The notes beneath the pieces were generated by a model, which was given only the letters and a program-made list of their open reading frames with translations, had not been told where the DNA came from and did not search any database. From positions 1 through 64,000 of the forward strand of contig CANMLU010000019.1 in assembly GCA_947498815.1 (NCBI GenBank): a stretch of 64,000 bases of DNA, read 5' to 3'. Positions 1-6,685 of this stretch are shown in pieces. The position numbers and the translations under genes are program-made. The stretch comes from an uncultured Aquimarina sp. (GTDB taxonomy: Bacteria; Bacteroidota; Bacteroidia; Flavobacteriales; Flavobacteriaceae). The number at the start of each line of letters is the position of its first letter. Position 1 is the first letter of the stretch.

Positions 1-6
1 GGTGCT

Positions 7-126
7 CAAGAAAATCCATGGCAGGCTATTGCCTGCTTGTCTTTTTTAATTACAAGAACTCCAAAGCTATGCTTTGGAGTTCTTGTAATTAAAAAATCCA
101 TTTGCTTACACAAATGGATTTTCTTG
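7..126. repeat. Cluster of nested hairpins downstream of tRNA-Pro
   Basis: Three perfect inverted repeats follow one another: 21-26/31-36 (GCAGGC), 48-67/71-90 (20 bp arms, 3 nt loop) and 93-104/111-122 (12 bp arms). A longer-range pair, 7-19 with 114-126, encloses them all. On the minus strand this lies just 3' of tRNA-Pro, so 93-122 probably ends that transcript. The 20 bp stem is longer than a normal terminator needs and may belong to a repeated palindromic element. Confidence 0.7.
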
Positions 127-127
127 G

Positions 128-202
128 TCGGGTAGAGAGGATTCGAACCTCCGATCTCTGGTCCCCCAGACCAGCACTTTAACCGGACTAAGCTACTACC
201 CG
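128..202 (-). tRNA. tRNA-Pro (anticodon GGG)
   Basis: Read on the minus strand, the acceptor stem CGGGTAG pairs with CTACCCG, followed by discriminator A at 128. The T arm holds GGTTCGAATCC, and the anticodon loop is CTGGGGG between CTGGT and ACCAG, giving anticodon GGG. The CCA end is not encoded. The 5' seven bases also form the end of the GIY-YIG gene lying upstream on the same strand. The 5' half is copied twice more upstream in the tandem array. Confidence 0.93.
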
Positions 203-438
203 AAATTTATATCTTCTAAATATCTTTTAACTCCTCTTTTTTTAATCTTTCTTTCTAAACCTACAGCAAGTTCCCTACTTAAAACCTCAACACTATATTT
301 AACTACCCAAGGAGCACCTCCTTTAGTAGATTTTACTTTGCCACCATTATGTCTTTTAATCCGATCGTTTATATCCTTTGTTTGCCCTACATAATGCTGT
401 GATCTTTTTTCACTCCACAATATATAAACTATATACAC
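196..438 (-). CDS. GIY-YIG nuclease family protein, intact copy
   Basis: This 80 aa protein is a single GIY-YIG domain of the small UPF0213/YhbQ type. It has VYIL then HYVGQT as the GIY...YIG core (about residues 4-20), a basic helix with DINDRIKRHN, and a late catalytic-type Glu in LERKIKKRG. Such proteins are predicted Mg-dependent endonucleases whose cellular target is mostly unknown. The last codons and the TAG stop lie inside the acceptor stem of tRNA-Pro, so the gene is transcribed toward and overlaps the tRNA by 7 nt. A near-identical copy lies at 565-777. Confidence 0.8.
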   Translation of the reverse strand: MYIVYILWSEKRSQHYVGQTKDINDRIKRHNGGKVKSTKGGAPWVVKYSVEVLSRELAVGLERKIKKRGVKRYLEDINFG

Positions 439-564
439 CTTTGTAACTTTTTAGTAAAACAACATCAAAGACCAGCACTTTAATGACGCCAAAGCGTCAC
501 AGGCCTGCCACGCATAAAGCGTGGACTAAGCTACTACCCGAAATTTATATCTTCTAAATATCTT

Positions 565-777
565 TTAACTCCTCTTTTTTTTAATCTTTCTTTCTAAACT
601 TACAGCAAGTTCTCTACTTAAAACCTCAACACTATATTTAACTACCCAAGGAGCACCTCCTTTAGTAGATTTTACTTTGCCACCATTATGTCTTTTAATC
701 CGATCGTTTATATCCTTTGTTTGCCCTACATAATGCTGTGATCTTTTTTCACTCCACAATATATAAACTATATACAC
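565..777 (-). pseudogene. GIY-YIG nuclease copy B, frameshifted at a T8 run
   Basis: Nearly identical to the 196-438 gene over the first ~65 codons, with one early Gly-to-Ser change. The intact copy has seven T (plus strand, after CCTC) where this one has eight, so the reading frame shifts near the C-terminus. The last ~14 residues (GVKRYLEDINFG region) are replaced by a short KKKRS end. The catalytic core is complete, so a 70 aa product may still be made and could be active. Homopolymer length change could also be reversible. I call it a likely pseudogene because the end is lost. Confidence 0.6.
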
Positions 778-899
778 CTTTACAACTTTTTAGTAAAACA
801 ACATCAAAGACCAGCACTTTAATGACGCCAAAGCGTCACAGGCCTGCCACGCATAAAGCGTGGACTAAGCTACTACCCGAAATTTATATCTTCTAACCT

Positions 900-1034
900 G
901 AGTTCGATATAAGAAAATATCAAACTCGAGCCTAATTATTAATATTTTAGATCTCCTCTCCCTCTGGGAGAGGATTAAGGTGAGGGTTTTTAATGTGAAA
1001 ACCCCTCATCCTAACCTTCTCCCCAAGGAGAAGG
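900..1034. repeat. REP-like palindromes
   Basis: Two elements are visible. At 900-910/917-927 GAGTTCGATAT faces ATATCAAACTC (one mismatch), and the core GTTCGATATAAG recurs at 61379-61390. At 953-1034 two ~36 bp arms of a CTCTCCC...GGGAGAGG...GGTGAGGGTTTT type repeat face each other with a few mismatches; each arm is itself a small hairpin. They resemble dispersed REP/BIME-like intergenic repeats. No gene is seen in 899-1207. Confidence 0.65.
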
Positions 1035-1103
1035 AACTTGTTTAGATTATAAAACATTGAATAACAATATTTTTTACATCAAACTCATATATTTTTAAAT
1101 TTC

Positions 1104-1180
1104 CTTCGTTTGCCCTGCATGATTAAACCAGAGCGTCACAGGTATACCGCACATAAAGTGTCAAACTAAAACCCGAAAAT
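1104..1180. repeat. Decayed further unit of the GIY-YIG/tRNA array
   Basis: The stretch reads like a mutated array unit: CGTTTGCCCTGCAT (compare TGTTTGCCCTACAT in the nuclease gene), GCGTCACAGG, then CGCACATAAAGTGT and ACCCGAAAAT. They occur in the same order as in the intact units, but with most of the nuclease gene lost. This suggests the array was once longer and that its distal units are degrading. Confidence 0.6.
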
Positions 1181-1207
1181 TAGGTTGCAAATATAATAAT
1201 CTTATCC

Positions 1208-2245
1208 TTAAATCGAAGGATTATTCTTCTCTTCAAGGATCTTTATCATTTTAAACGATTTCAACAAATGAAACAAGCCAGGAAGAATCAATGTACCTCC
1301 AATAATAAGTGAAATACCTAATACATTAATCACACTATCGGGAGCAATATCATGTAATAAACTAATACTTTTTGTCTGTGTAATAATAATATCCGGAAAA
1401 TGTGAAATCAATGCTGCCAAAAGGATCAAAAAAACCTGTAAACCTGCAAAAAAACGACTCCAAACCTTGTTTCCCTTTCTTATCGTTGTCCATAGTGGTA
1501 ATAGTAAGCCTGCAGAGCATACGACAGCAATAAGAGCCAGTGGATTTTTTATAAAATCAGTTACAAAGATATTTCCTGTACTATAGCCATATCCAAACGT
1601 TACCAATCCCAAAACGAAGACCACTATGGTTGCAATGGCAGATTTTCTGATATAAATATTCTCATTTCCTTCTTCGGACTCTCCAATAAGCAAGACAGAA
1701 GATAAAAATGCACAAAGCGCGGCAAAAAATAATCCCACTAATACACTAAATACATTAAACCACGGAGCAATAAAAGCATCATAAAAAGTTAAGGTGCTCA
1801 CATCTTCTGTGATATGTATCTTCCCTCCTATTAATGCACCAAATACGATCCCCAAAAATATGGGGGTGACCAAACTAGATATTTTAAACATCCCATCATA
1901 TAACTTTTGAGAATTATCAATAACAGCGTCATAATGCCTAAATACAAAAGCTACTCCGCGTAAAGTAACGCCTAGCAAAACGATTGTAAGCGGTATATGT
2001 AAATGCACTACCATGATATTATAATACACAGGAAAAGCAATCCATAAAATCACGATCAAAATTATAATCCAAATATGATTTGCTTCCCATACCGGTCCCA
2101 TGACACGATAAATGGTCTTTTTGGTGATTTTTTGATTCTCTTCTGAAGAGAAAAGCTCTACGATACCAGCGCCATAATCCGCTCCACCCAAAACAACATA
2201 GAGATATAAAGAAAAGATTAGAAAAAATAAAACAACATATAGCAT
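1208..2245 (-). CDS. cydB: Cytochrome bd ubiquinol oxidase subunit II
   Basis: 345 aa polytopic inner-membrane protein starting MLYVVLFFLIF, with the CydB hallmark LGGADYGAGI near residue 19 and GPVWEANHIWIII near residue 50. With CydA it forms the terminal oxidase that takes electrons from quinol and reduces O2 to water without pumping protons, usually at low oxygen or under stress. The gene starts 1 nt after the cydA stop codon, so the two are one operon. It is slightly shorter than the E. coli protein (379 aa), normal for Bacteroidota. Confidence 0.95.
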   Translation of the reverse strand: MLYVVLFFLIFSLYLYVVLGGADYGAGIVELFSSEENQKITKKTIYRVMGPVWEANHIWIIILIVILWIAFPVYYNIMVVHLHIPLTIVLLGVTLRGVAFVFRHYDAVIDNSQKLYDGMFKISSLVTPIFLGIVFGALIGGKIHITEDVSTLTFYDAFIAPWFNVFSVLVGLFFAALCAFLSSVLLIGESEEGNENIYIRKSAIATIVVFVLGLVTFGYGYSTGNIFVTDFIKNPLALIAVVCSAGLLLPLWTTIRKGNKVWSRFFAGLQVFLILLAALISHFPDIIITQTKSISLLHDIAPDSVINVLGISLIIGGTLILPGLFHLLKSFKMIKILEEKNNPSI

Positions 2246-2246
2246 A

Positions 2247-3548
2247 CTAGTGATTTGAGTTATTTAAAACTTTTATTTGTCGCAACATCAACCAGGTAAC
2301 CGCAACGGTTAAGGTAAGATATACGACCACATAGGTATAGAAACTAAATACAATACCCGGCATTGGCGTTACTGCATCTTTGGTTCGCATAATTTTATGG
2401 ATGATCCAGGGTTGTCTTCCAACTTCGGTAACGATCCACCCGGCTTCGAGGGCTATAAAACCCATTGGAGCCAGCAACACAAAGAGTAACCAGTACTTAA
2501 TGCTATTGAACCATTTTTTCCTTTTTAGAGAAATAAAATACAATATCCCGGCAAACAGTAAAAGTGTTCCTATCCCTACCATCACCTGAAATGCGTAATG
2601 GACCATAGCCACATTGGGCAATTCATCTTCTGGGAAATCATTTAATCCTTTTACTTCGGCATCAAAATCTCCAAAAGCAAGAAAAGATAACATCCCGGGA
2701 AGCACTATTTTGTACTTCACCACTTTCGTTTCATTATCAACGATACCACCAATGTAAAGAGGAGCTCCCTTTTGGGTATGATAATGTGCTTCCATTGCGG
2801 CCAACTTAACCGGTTGTCTCTCTGCAATGTCTTTTGCCGAAATATCACCACTTATAGGTTGCAAAATTGCGGCAATAGCTCCAAAGGTAATTGCTATTTT
2901 AAATGCTTTTGTATGAAGTTCTACTTTTCTTTTCTTGTACACTTGATATGCATGTATACCTGCTACGGCAAAGCCAGTAGCCGTGAAAGCAGCCAAAGTC
3001 ATGTGCAACGCTTGTGTAAACCATGCCGGGTTGAGCATTGCTTGTATAGGGTCAATATTTAAAAATTGGCCGTCGATATAATCAAAACCACTTGGTGAGT
3101 TCATCCATCCATTGGCGGCAACCACCAAAATCCCCGAAGCAACTCCCGAAACACCAATAATTATTCCCGTTATCCAATGAAATCGTTCTGGTAGTTTACC
3201 CCAACCATAGAGGTAAAAACCAAGCGCGATCGCTTCAACAAAAAACGCAGCTCCTTCTAATGAAAAAGGCATTCCGATAATGGGCCCCGCATGTTTCATA
3301 AATTCTGGCCACAGCAATCCTAATTCAAAAGACAATGCCGTTCCTGAAACCGCACCGGTTACAAAAAATATTGCCACCCCTTTTTGCCAGGATTTTGTAA
3401 GCGTAAGATAAATCTGATCGCGGGTTTTTAACCACTTATAATGAGATACGACCATAAAAAAAGGCATTACCATTCCGATACAAGCAAAAACAATGTGAAA
3501 TATCAGGGTAAATGCCATTTGGAGTCTTGCAGCATCAAGGTTTTCCAT
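2247..3548 (-). CDS. cydA: Cytochrome bd ubiquinol oxidase subunit I
   Basis: 433 aa multi-helix membrane subunit carrying the haems. Visible are the N-terminal His in FHIVFACIG (about residue 18), the Glu of FFVEAIALGFYLYGW, a second His in TQALHMTLAAF and the conserved GRQPW near residue 379. At 433 aa it lacks the long Q-loop of E. coli CydA (522 aa), so it belongs to the short-loop type sometimes called CioA. It is the first gene of cydAB; a perfect palindrome (3610-3626) lies upstream. Confidence 0.95.
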   Translation of the reverse strand: MENLDAARLQMAFTLIFHIVFACIGMVMPFFMVVSHYKWLKTRDQIYLTLTKSWQKGVAIFFVTGAVSGTALSFELGLLWPEFMKHAGPIIGMPFSLEGAAFFVEAIALGFYLYGWGKLPERFHWITGIIIGVSGVASGILVVAANGWMNSPSGFDYIDGQFLNIDPIQAMLNPAWFTQALHMTLAAFTATGFAVAGIHAYQVYKKRKVELHTKAFKIAITFGAIAAILQPISGDISAKDIAERQPVKLAAMEAHYHTQKGAPLYIGGIVDNETKVVKYKIVLPGMLSFLAFGDFDAEVKGLNDFPEDELPNVAMVHYAFQVMVGIGTLLLFAGILYFISLKRKKWFNSIKYWLLFVLLAPMGFIALEAGWIVTEVGRQPWIIHKIMRTKDAVTPMPGIVFSFYTYVVVYLTLTVAVTWLMLRQIKVLNNSNH

Positions 3549-3609
3549 AGATAAAATTTAGAGAAGAAATAGGTTTCCAATTCACACTATAAAGATACGA
3601 CACAAAGCC

Positions 3610-3626
3610 GATTTCTTAAAGAAATC
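3610..3626. promoter_or_regulatory. Palindrome upstream of cydA
   Basis: GATTTCTT-A-AAGAAATC is a perfect 8+1+8 inverted repeat between the stop of the upstream TPR gene (3644) and the cydA start (3548). On the minus strand TATCTTTA follows it at 3590-3597, close to the Bacteroidota -7 consensus TAnnTTTG. It could be an operator for an oxygen- or redox-responsive regulator, or a weak hairpin separating the two operons. Confidence 0.35.
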
Positions 3627-3643
3627 CAGCAGACTTTAACCTT

Positions 3644-4489
3644 CTAATTGCACAATTGGTCAAAATCTAATTTTTCGCAAAGTTCTTTTGCCTTTTGAAA
3701 GTTAAAATTTCTTTCATCTTGTAGAATTAATTTTAGCTGCTCCCCTACTTTTTGTTTATTTCCTTGTTTAAGATATACCATCGTTTTATACCAATATCCT
3801 TTAGAACTATCGATGGTGTCACTATTCAATAATTGATCAAAGGTGAGCAGTGCATTTTCATAGTCATTCAACCCCAAATAAGAAGCACCTAAGTAAGACA
3901 ACAGATAAGGATCTGGAGCCTGACTTTGTACTGAAGAATCGCTTATTACTTGAGAAAAAATCTTAATAGCTTCGCTGTACTCCGTTTCCATAAAAAGTCG
4001 TTCCCCTTTGGCCAAAATATTTTGGTTGTCACTTTGAAGGGTAAGGGATGGCAAATCTTTCCAATTACTATATTGCGCATACAATGTGTTTGTAGATTGG
4101 TTACTACTGTAATAGTTTATAAAAAATAGGATACAAGCAATGGCTACTGCAGTAGCTACATAATACCCCCATGTTTTGAATCGTTTAGATTTCATCTCAT
4201 TTTCAAAATACTGATCACCAACCTCCTGTATTGATGACTCTATATCCGTATACTTTTTACTTCTTCTTATATTTTTAATCTTATTAAGCTCTTCGTTATC
4301 TTTTTTATTTTCGGTCAAATGCCATTCCTTATCGGTTATGGCATGTTTTAAAGATCGATGTAAATCAACTTCTTTGCTAAGATCTTTGTCAGATTGAATT
4401 TTTGATTCAAATAGATTTTTTTCATCTTCACTCATCTTTCCTGAAATGAAGGCTTCGATCTGATCGTATATGCTATTATCAAATTCCAT
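3644..4489 (-). CDS. TPR membrane protein, probable anti-sigma partner
   Basis: 281 aa. The first ~100 residues are a charged cytoplasmic part beginning with a short helix-rich segment (FISGKMSEDEKNLFESKI) like the N-termini of Bacteroidota anti-sigma factors. One transmembrane helix follows at about 107-127, then a periplasmic part with TPR-like helices (about 160-270). It starts 12 nt after the sigma factor stop, as expected for a sigma/anti-sigma pair. No zinc motif is seen, so the anti-sigma role is inferred from architecture and position. TPRs may sense envelope signals. Confidence 0.7.
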   Translation of the reverse strand: MEFDNSIYDQIEAFISGKMSEDEKNLFESKIQSDKDLSKEVDLHRSLKHAITDKEWHLTENKKDNEELNKIKNIRRSKKYTDIESSIQEVGDQYFENEMKSKRFKTWGYYVATAVAIACILFFINYYSSNQSTNTLYAQYSNWKDLPSLTLQSDNQNILAKGERLFMETEYSEAIKIFSQVISDSSVQSQAPDPYLLSYLGASYLGLNDYENALLTFDQLLNSDTIDSSKGYWYKTMVYLKQGNKQKVGEQLKLILQDERNFNFQKAKELCEKLDFDQLCN

Positions 4490-4501
4490 AATTAGGGGAT
4501 T

Positions 4502-5065
4502 TTAATTAAACCGGGAGTCGGACTTTATCAACTTAATTAATTTACTTTTACATTTAAATATTCTTTGCCTAGCTGTATTGATTGTCGCATATGATAATTC
4601 CCGAACAATATCTTCATACGGTACATCATTAAAAAAAAGAGACAAAATTTCCTTACAATTATCAGAAAGTAAACTAAATTTTTCTTGATACAGTTCTAAC
4701 TGCTCTTGTTCTAACATAAAAGAAGCAAAATCAGTCTCTTTATCCTCTAGTGTATGAAGGCCATCTTTTATTACCCGCTTTTTTTGCTTTTCTATCTCTC
4801 GTCGCCACATATTTTTACAAATAGTAAACAAATAGGCTTCAAAATTATTGATCTTTAAGTTTCTTTCTTTCACACCAATGACGATATATATCAATGATTC
4901 CTGAAAAATATCCTTGGCTTGAGCATGAGATCCATGATTCTGTAAAACAAAATGTAGCGCTTTCGGAAAAAAACGTTTATAGATTTCTGAAATAACAACA
5001 CTATTGTTTTTCAGTAATGCGTCTATAAATCTATCCCATGATTGTTCTGATGTATTATCATTCAT
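4502..5065 (-). CDS. RNA polymerase sigma-70 family (ECF-like) factor
   Basis: 187 aa with only sigma region 2 (about residues 15-100, with FPKALHFVLQNHG, DIFQESLIYI and FEAYLFTICKNMWRRE) and region 4 (about 130-182, NCKEILSLFF...YEDIVRELSYATINTARQRI). The lack of regions 1 and 3 makes it ECF-like. It is first in an operon with the TPR membrane protein and is divergent from the S8 peptidase gene 218 nt away. It may control the subtilase/CHAT cluster and itself. Confidence 0.85.
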   Translation of the reverse strand: MNDNTSEQSWDRFIDALLKNNSVVISEIYKRFFPKALHFVLQNHGSHAQAKDIFQESLIYIVIGVKERNLKINNFEAYLFTICKNMWRREIEKQKKRVIKDGLHTLEDKETDFASFMLEQEQLELYQEKFSLLSDNCKEILSLFFNDVPYEDIVRELSYATINTARQRIFKCKSKLIKLIKSDSRFN

Positions 5066-5222
5066 AAAACCAATCTCTTCGTGAGTTCTTTTTCTAACAA
5101 ATTATTTGATAACTCTTTATAATTACGTTATAAATTTTAAAACATTTTATGTACTTTAAAAGTACTATTATAGCCCATAAACAGAAAGTTATCCCAAAAT
5201 ATTTTAAAAAACTAAAAATAAT

Positions 5223-5234
5223 GGGTAATGAATT
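5223..5234 (+). promoter_or_regulatory. Shared 12-mer upstream of subtilase gene
   Basis: GGGTAATGAATT lies 50 nt before the subtilase start and occurs again, identically, at 9519-9530 upstream of the lipoprotein gene at 9648. Two genes of one cluster sharing a 12-mer in their leaders suggests a common promoter or operator, possibly read by the neighbouring sigma factor. No shared -10 with equal spacing is visible, so this stays tentative. Confidence 0.35.
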
Positions 5235-5283
5235 CATCATTCATATACTATATCATAAAAGTACTACTTAAAACACACAAAAA

Positions 5284-6555
5284 ATGGGAAATCTAAACTC
5301 TTTATTGCAGCTATTAACAACATGCCTTATACTCTCTGGATGCGTGACTGAAGAAATCAATGATACTGATTTAGGGCAAAATATAATTGAAAAAAATAAT
5401 AAGATATACGATTACGATAATGTATCAAATAAAATAAATACTCCAATAGAATCATTAAATGAATTAATTATAGAATATCCTGAAGATAGATACACCACTG
5501 AAACCCAGAGAGCTTTTTTACGGCAAAAACATGGGGTCATACGATATGAAACCTGTGATTGTTCAAATAAAAAAATAGAAAAATGGGTGTTTGGAGATGG
5601 AGTTGATATCGAAGAAGAAGAAGTAGATATTGCAGAAGAAGGTATTGGAGTCGAAAATGAATTCTACTACAAAAATTCATACCCTATTCCAACAGTTGTA
5701 ACCAACATAGAACAAAGTATAGCTTTAATCCAATCCAATATTGTGTCTAAACCTTCTCAAGTTACTATTGCAACTTTGGATACAGGTATAGATCTTAATC
5801 AATTGCCAAATACTGGGCCCTTTTTATACAAGTTGAGACCAAATGACTCTATATGTGTAGAAAACGGAAAACAAGAACTATCGGGATGGGATTTTGTGAA
5901 CCATGATAATAACCCACATGATGATAATGGACATGGGACCATAGTAACCAGTATTATAAAGTCGGGGCTAGTTGTGCCAAAGATTGATTTTGAAATTCTA
6001 CCTGTTAAGGTTTTTGATCATGAAGGTGAGGGATCATATTTTACGTTACTCTGTGGGTATAAATATGCGACTAGCAAACCCTCAGTTTCTATTATTAACA
6101 TGAGTTTTGGATGGTATTATAAAAGAGGCAGATTACTGAATAAGTATATTTCTCAAAATAATCATATCCTGCATGTAACATCAGCCGGAAACGACTCCAT
6201 TAATAACGATATGGAACCTCATTTCCCTTCATCATACAGACATGCGCATAACGTTGCCATTGGAAGCATCGATGTTACCAAGACCGAAATTGCCGATTTT
6301 TCTAATTACGGAACATCCAGTGTAGATTTTCTCTCCCTAGGTGACCGCATTGTATTTTATGATAGTAATGGTGAAAAGTATGTAGTTTCTGGCACCTCGT
6401 ATGCGGCGCCTTTTGTAACTGCAAAATCAGCAATAGAATTCATTAATGGGCATAGAAACCCTCAGGATATTCTAAAGGAACTCCTTACCAATGCAACTCC
6501 ATTGGGTCCTGGTACTACTCTCCCGGTACGCTGTAAAAATAAGATTATAGATTAA
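5284..6555 (+). CDS. S8 (subtilisin-like) serine peptidase lipoprotein
   Basis: 423 aa. A lipoprotein signal ends in LSGC (Cys20), so the enzyme should be membrane-anchored outside the cytoplasm. A ~130 residue prodomain with CxC and an acidic EEEVDIAEEG stretch precedes the catalytic domain. The triad is visible as D166 (IATLDTGID), H217 (DDNGHGTIV) and S372 (SGTSYAAP), with the oxyanion Asn in TSAGNDS. It is probably an active protease. It sits between the divergent sigma operon and the CHAT gene; a hairpin terminator follows. Confidence 0.92.
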   Translation: MGNLNSLLQLLTTCLILSGCVTEEINDTDLGQNIIEKNNKIYDYDNVSNKINTPIESLNELIIEYPEDRYTTETQRAFLRQKHGVIRYETCDCSNKKIEKWVFGDGVDIEEEEVDIAEEGIGVENEFYYKNSYPIPTVVTNIEQSIALIQSNIVSKPSQVTIATLDTGIDLNQLPNTGPFLYKLRPNDSICVENGKQELSGWDFVNHDNNPHDDNGHGTIVTSIIKSGLVVPKIDFEILPVKVFDHEGEGSYFTLLCGYKYATSKPSVSIINMSFGWYYKRGRLLNKYISQNNHILHVTSAGNDSINNDMEPHFPSSYRHAHNVAIGSIDVTKTEIADFSNYGTSSVDFLSLGDRIVFYDSNGEKYVVSGTSYAAPFVTAKSAIEFINGHRNPQDILKELLTNATPLGPGTTLPVRCKNKIID

Positions 6556-6580
6556 GGTAGAAGTTGAATAAGGTACATAT

Positions 6581-6630
6581 GAAATTCTCAACCACATTAT
6601 GCGCAAAAAACAAAGAGAATTTCCTTTTTT
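6581..6630 (+). terminator. Terminator after subtilase gene
   Basis: GAAATTCTC (6581-6589) pairs with GAGAATTTC (6615-6623), followed by CTTTTTT. The 25 nt loop is A-rich. It separates the subtilase from the CHAT gene, which therefore probably has its own start or relies on readthrough. Confidence 0.6.
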
Positions 6631-6685
6631 ATAGCTGGGCATTTGTAAAAAATACCTAAATTTATAAGGCAGTTACTATGCCAGC

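Larger units (their letters stand above)
169..898. repeat. Tandem array: GIY-YIG gene plus half tRNA-Pro
   Basis: The text after the tRNA recurs with a period of about 339 bp (CCAGCACTTT at 171, 472 and 811). Each later unit carries the tRNA 5' half, but split: GACCAGCACTTTAA then GGACTAAGCTACTACCCG. Between them is a ~39 bp insert (484-522 and about 823-861) made of two hairpins, TGACGC-caaa-GCGTCA and CCACGC-ataaa-GCGTGG, around CAGGCCTG. Units: real tRNA plus nuclease copy A; half tRNA 470-540 plus nuclease copy B; half tRNA 809-879 then array end. Likely origin is tandem duplication from the tRNA locus. Confidence 0.85.

Noticed and set aside
470-879. Extra tRNA-Pro genes in the array
   Set aside because: Only the 5' half of the tRNA is present, and it is split by a hairpin insert; no T arm or 3' acceptor strand follows.
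169-898. Possible CRISPR array from the repeats at the left end
   Set aside because: Only two to three units of ~339 bp with a gene in each; no short regular repeats and spacers and no cas genes.
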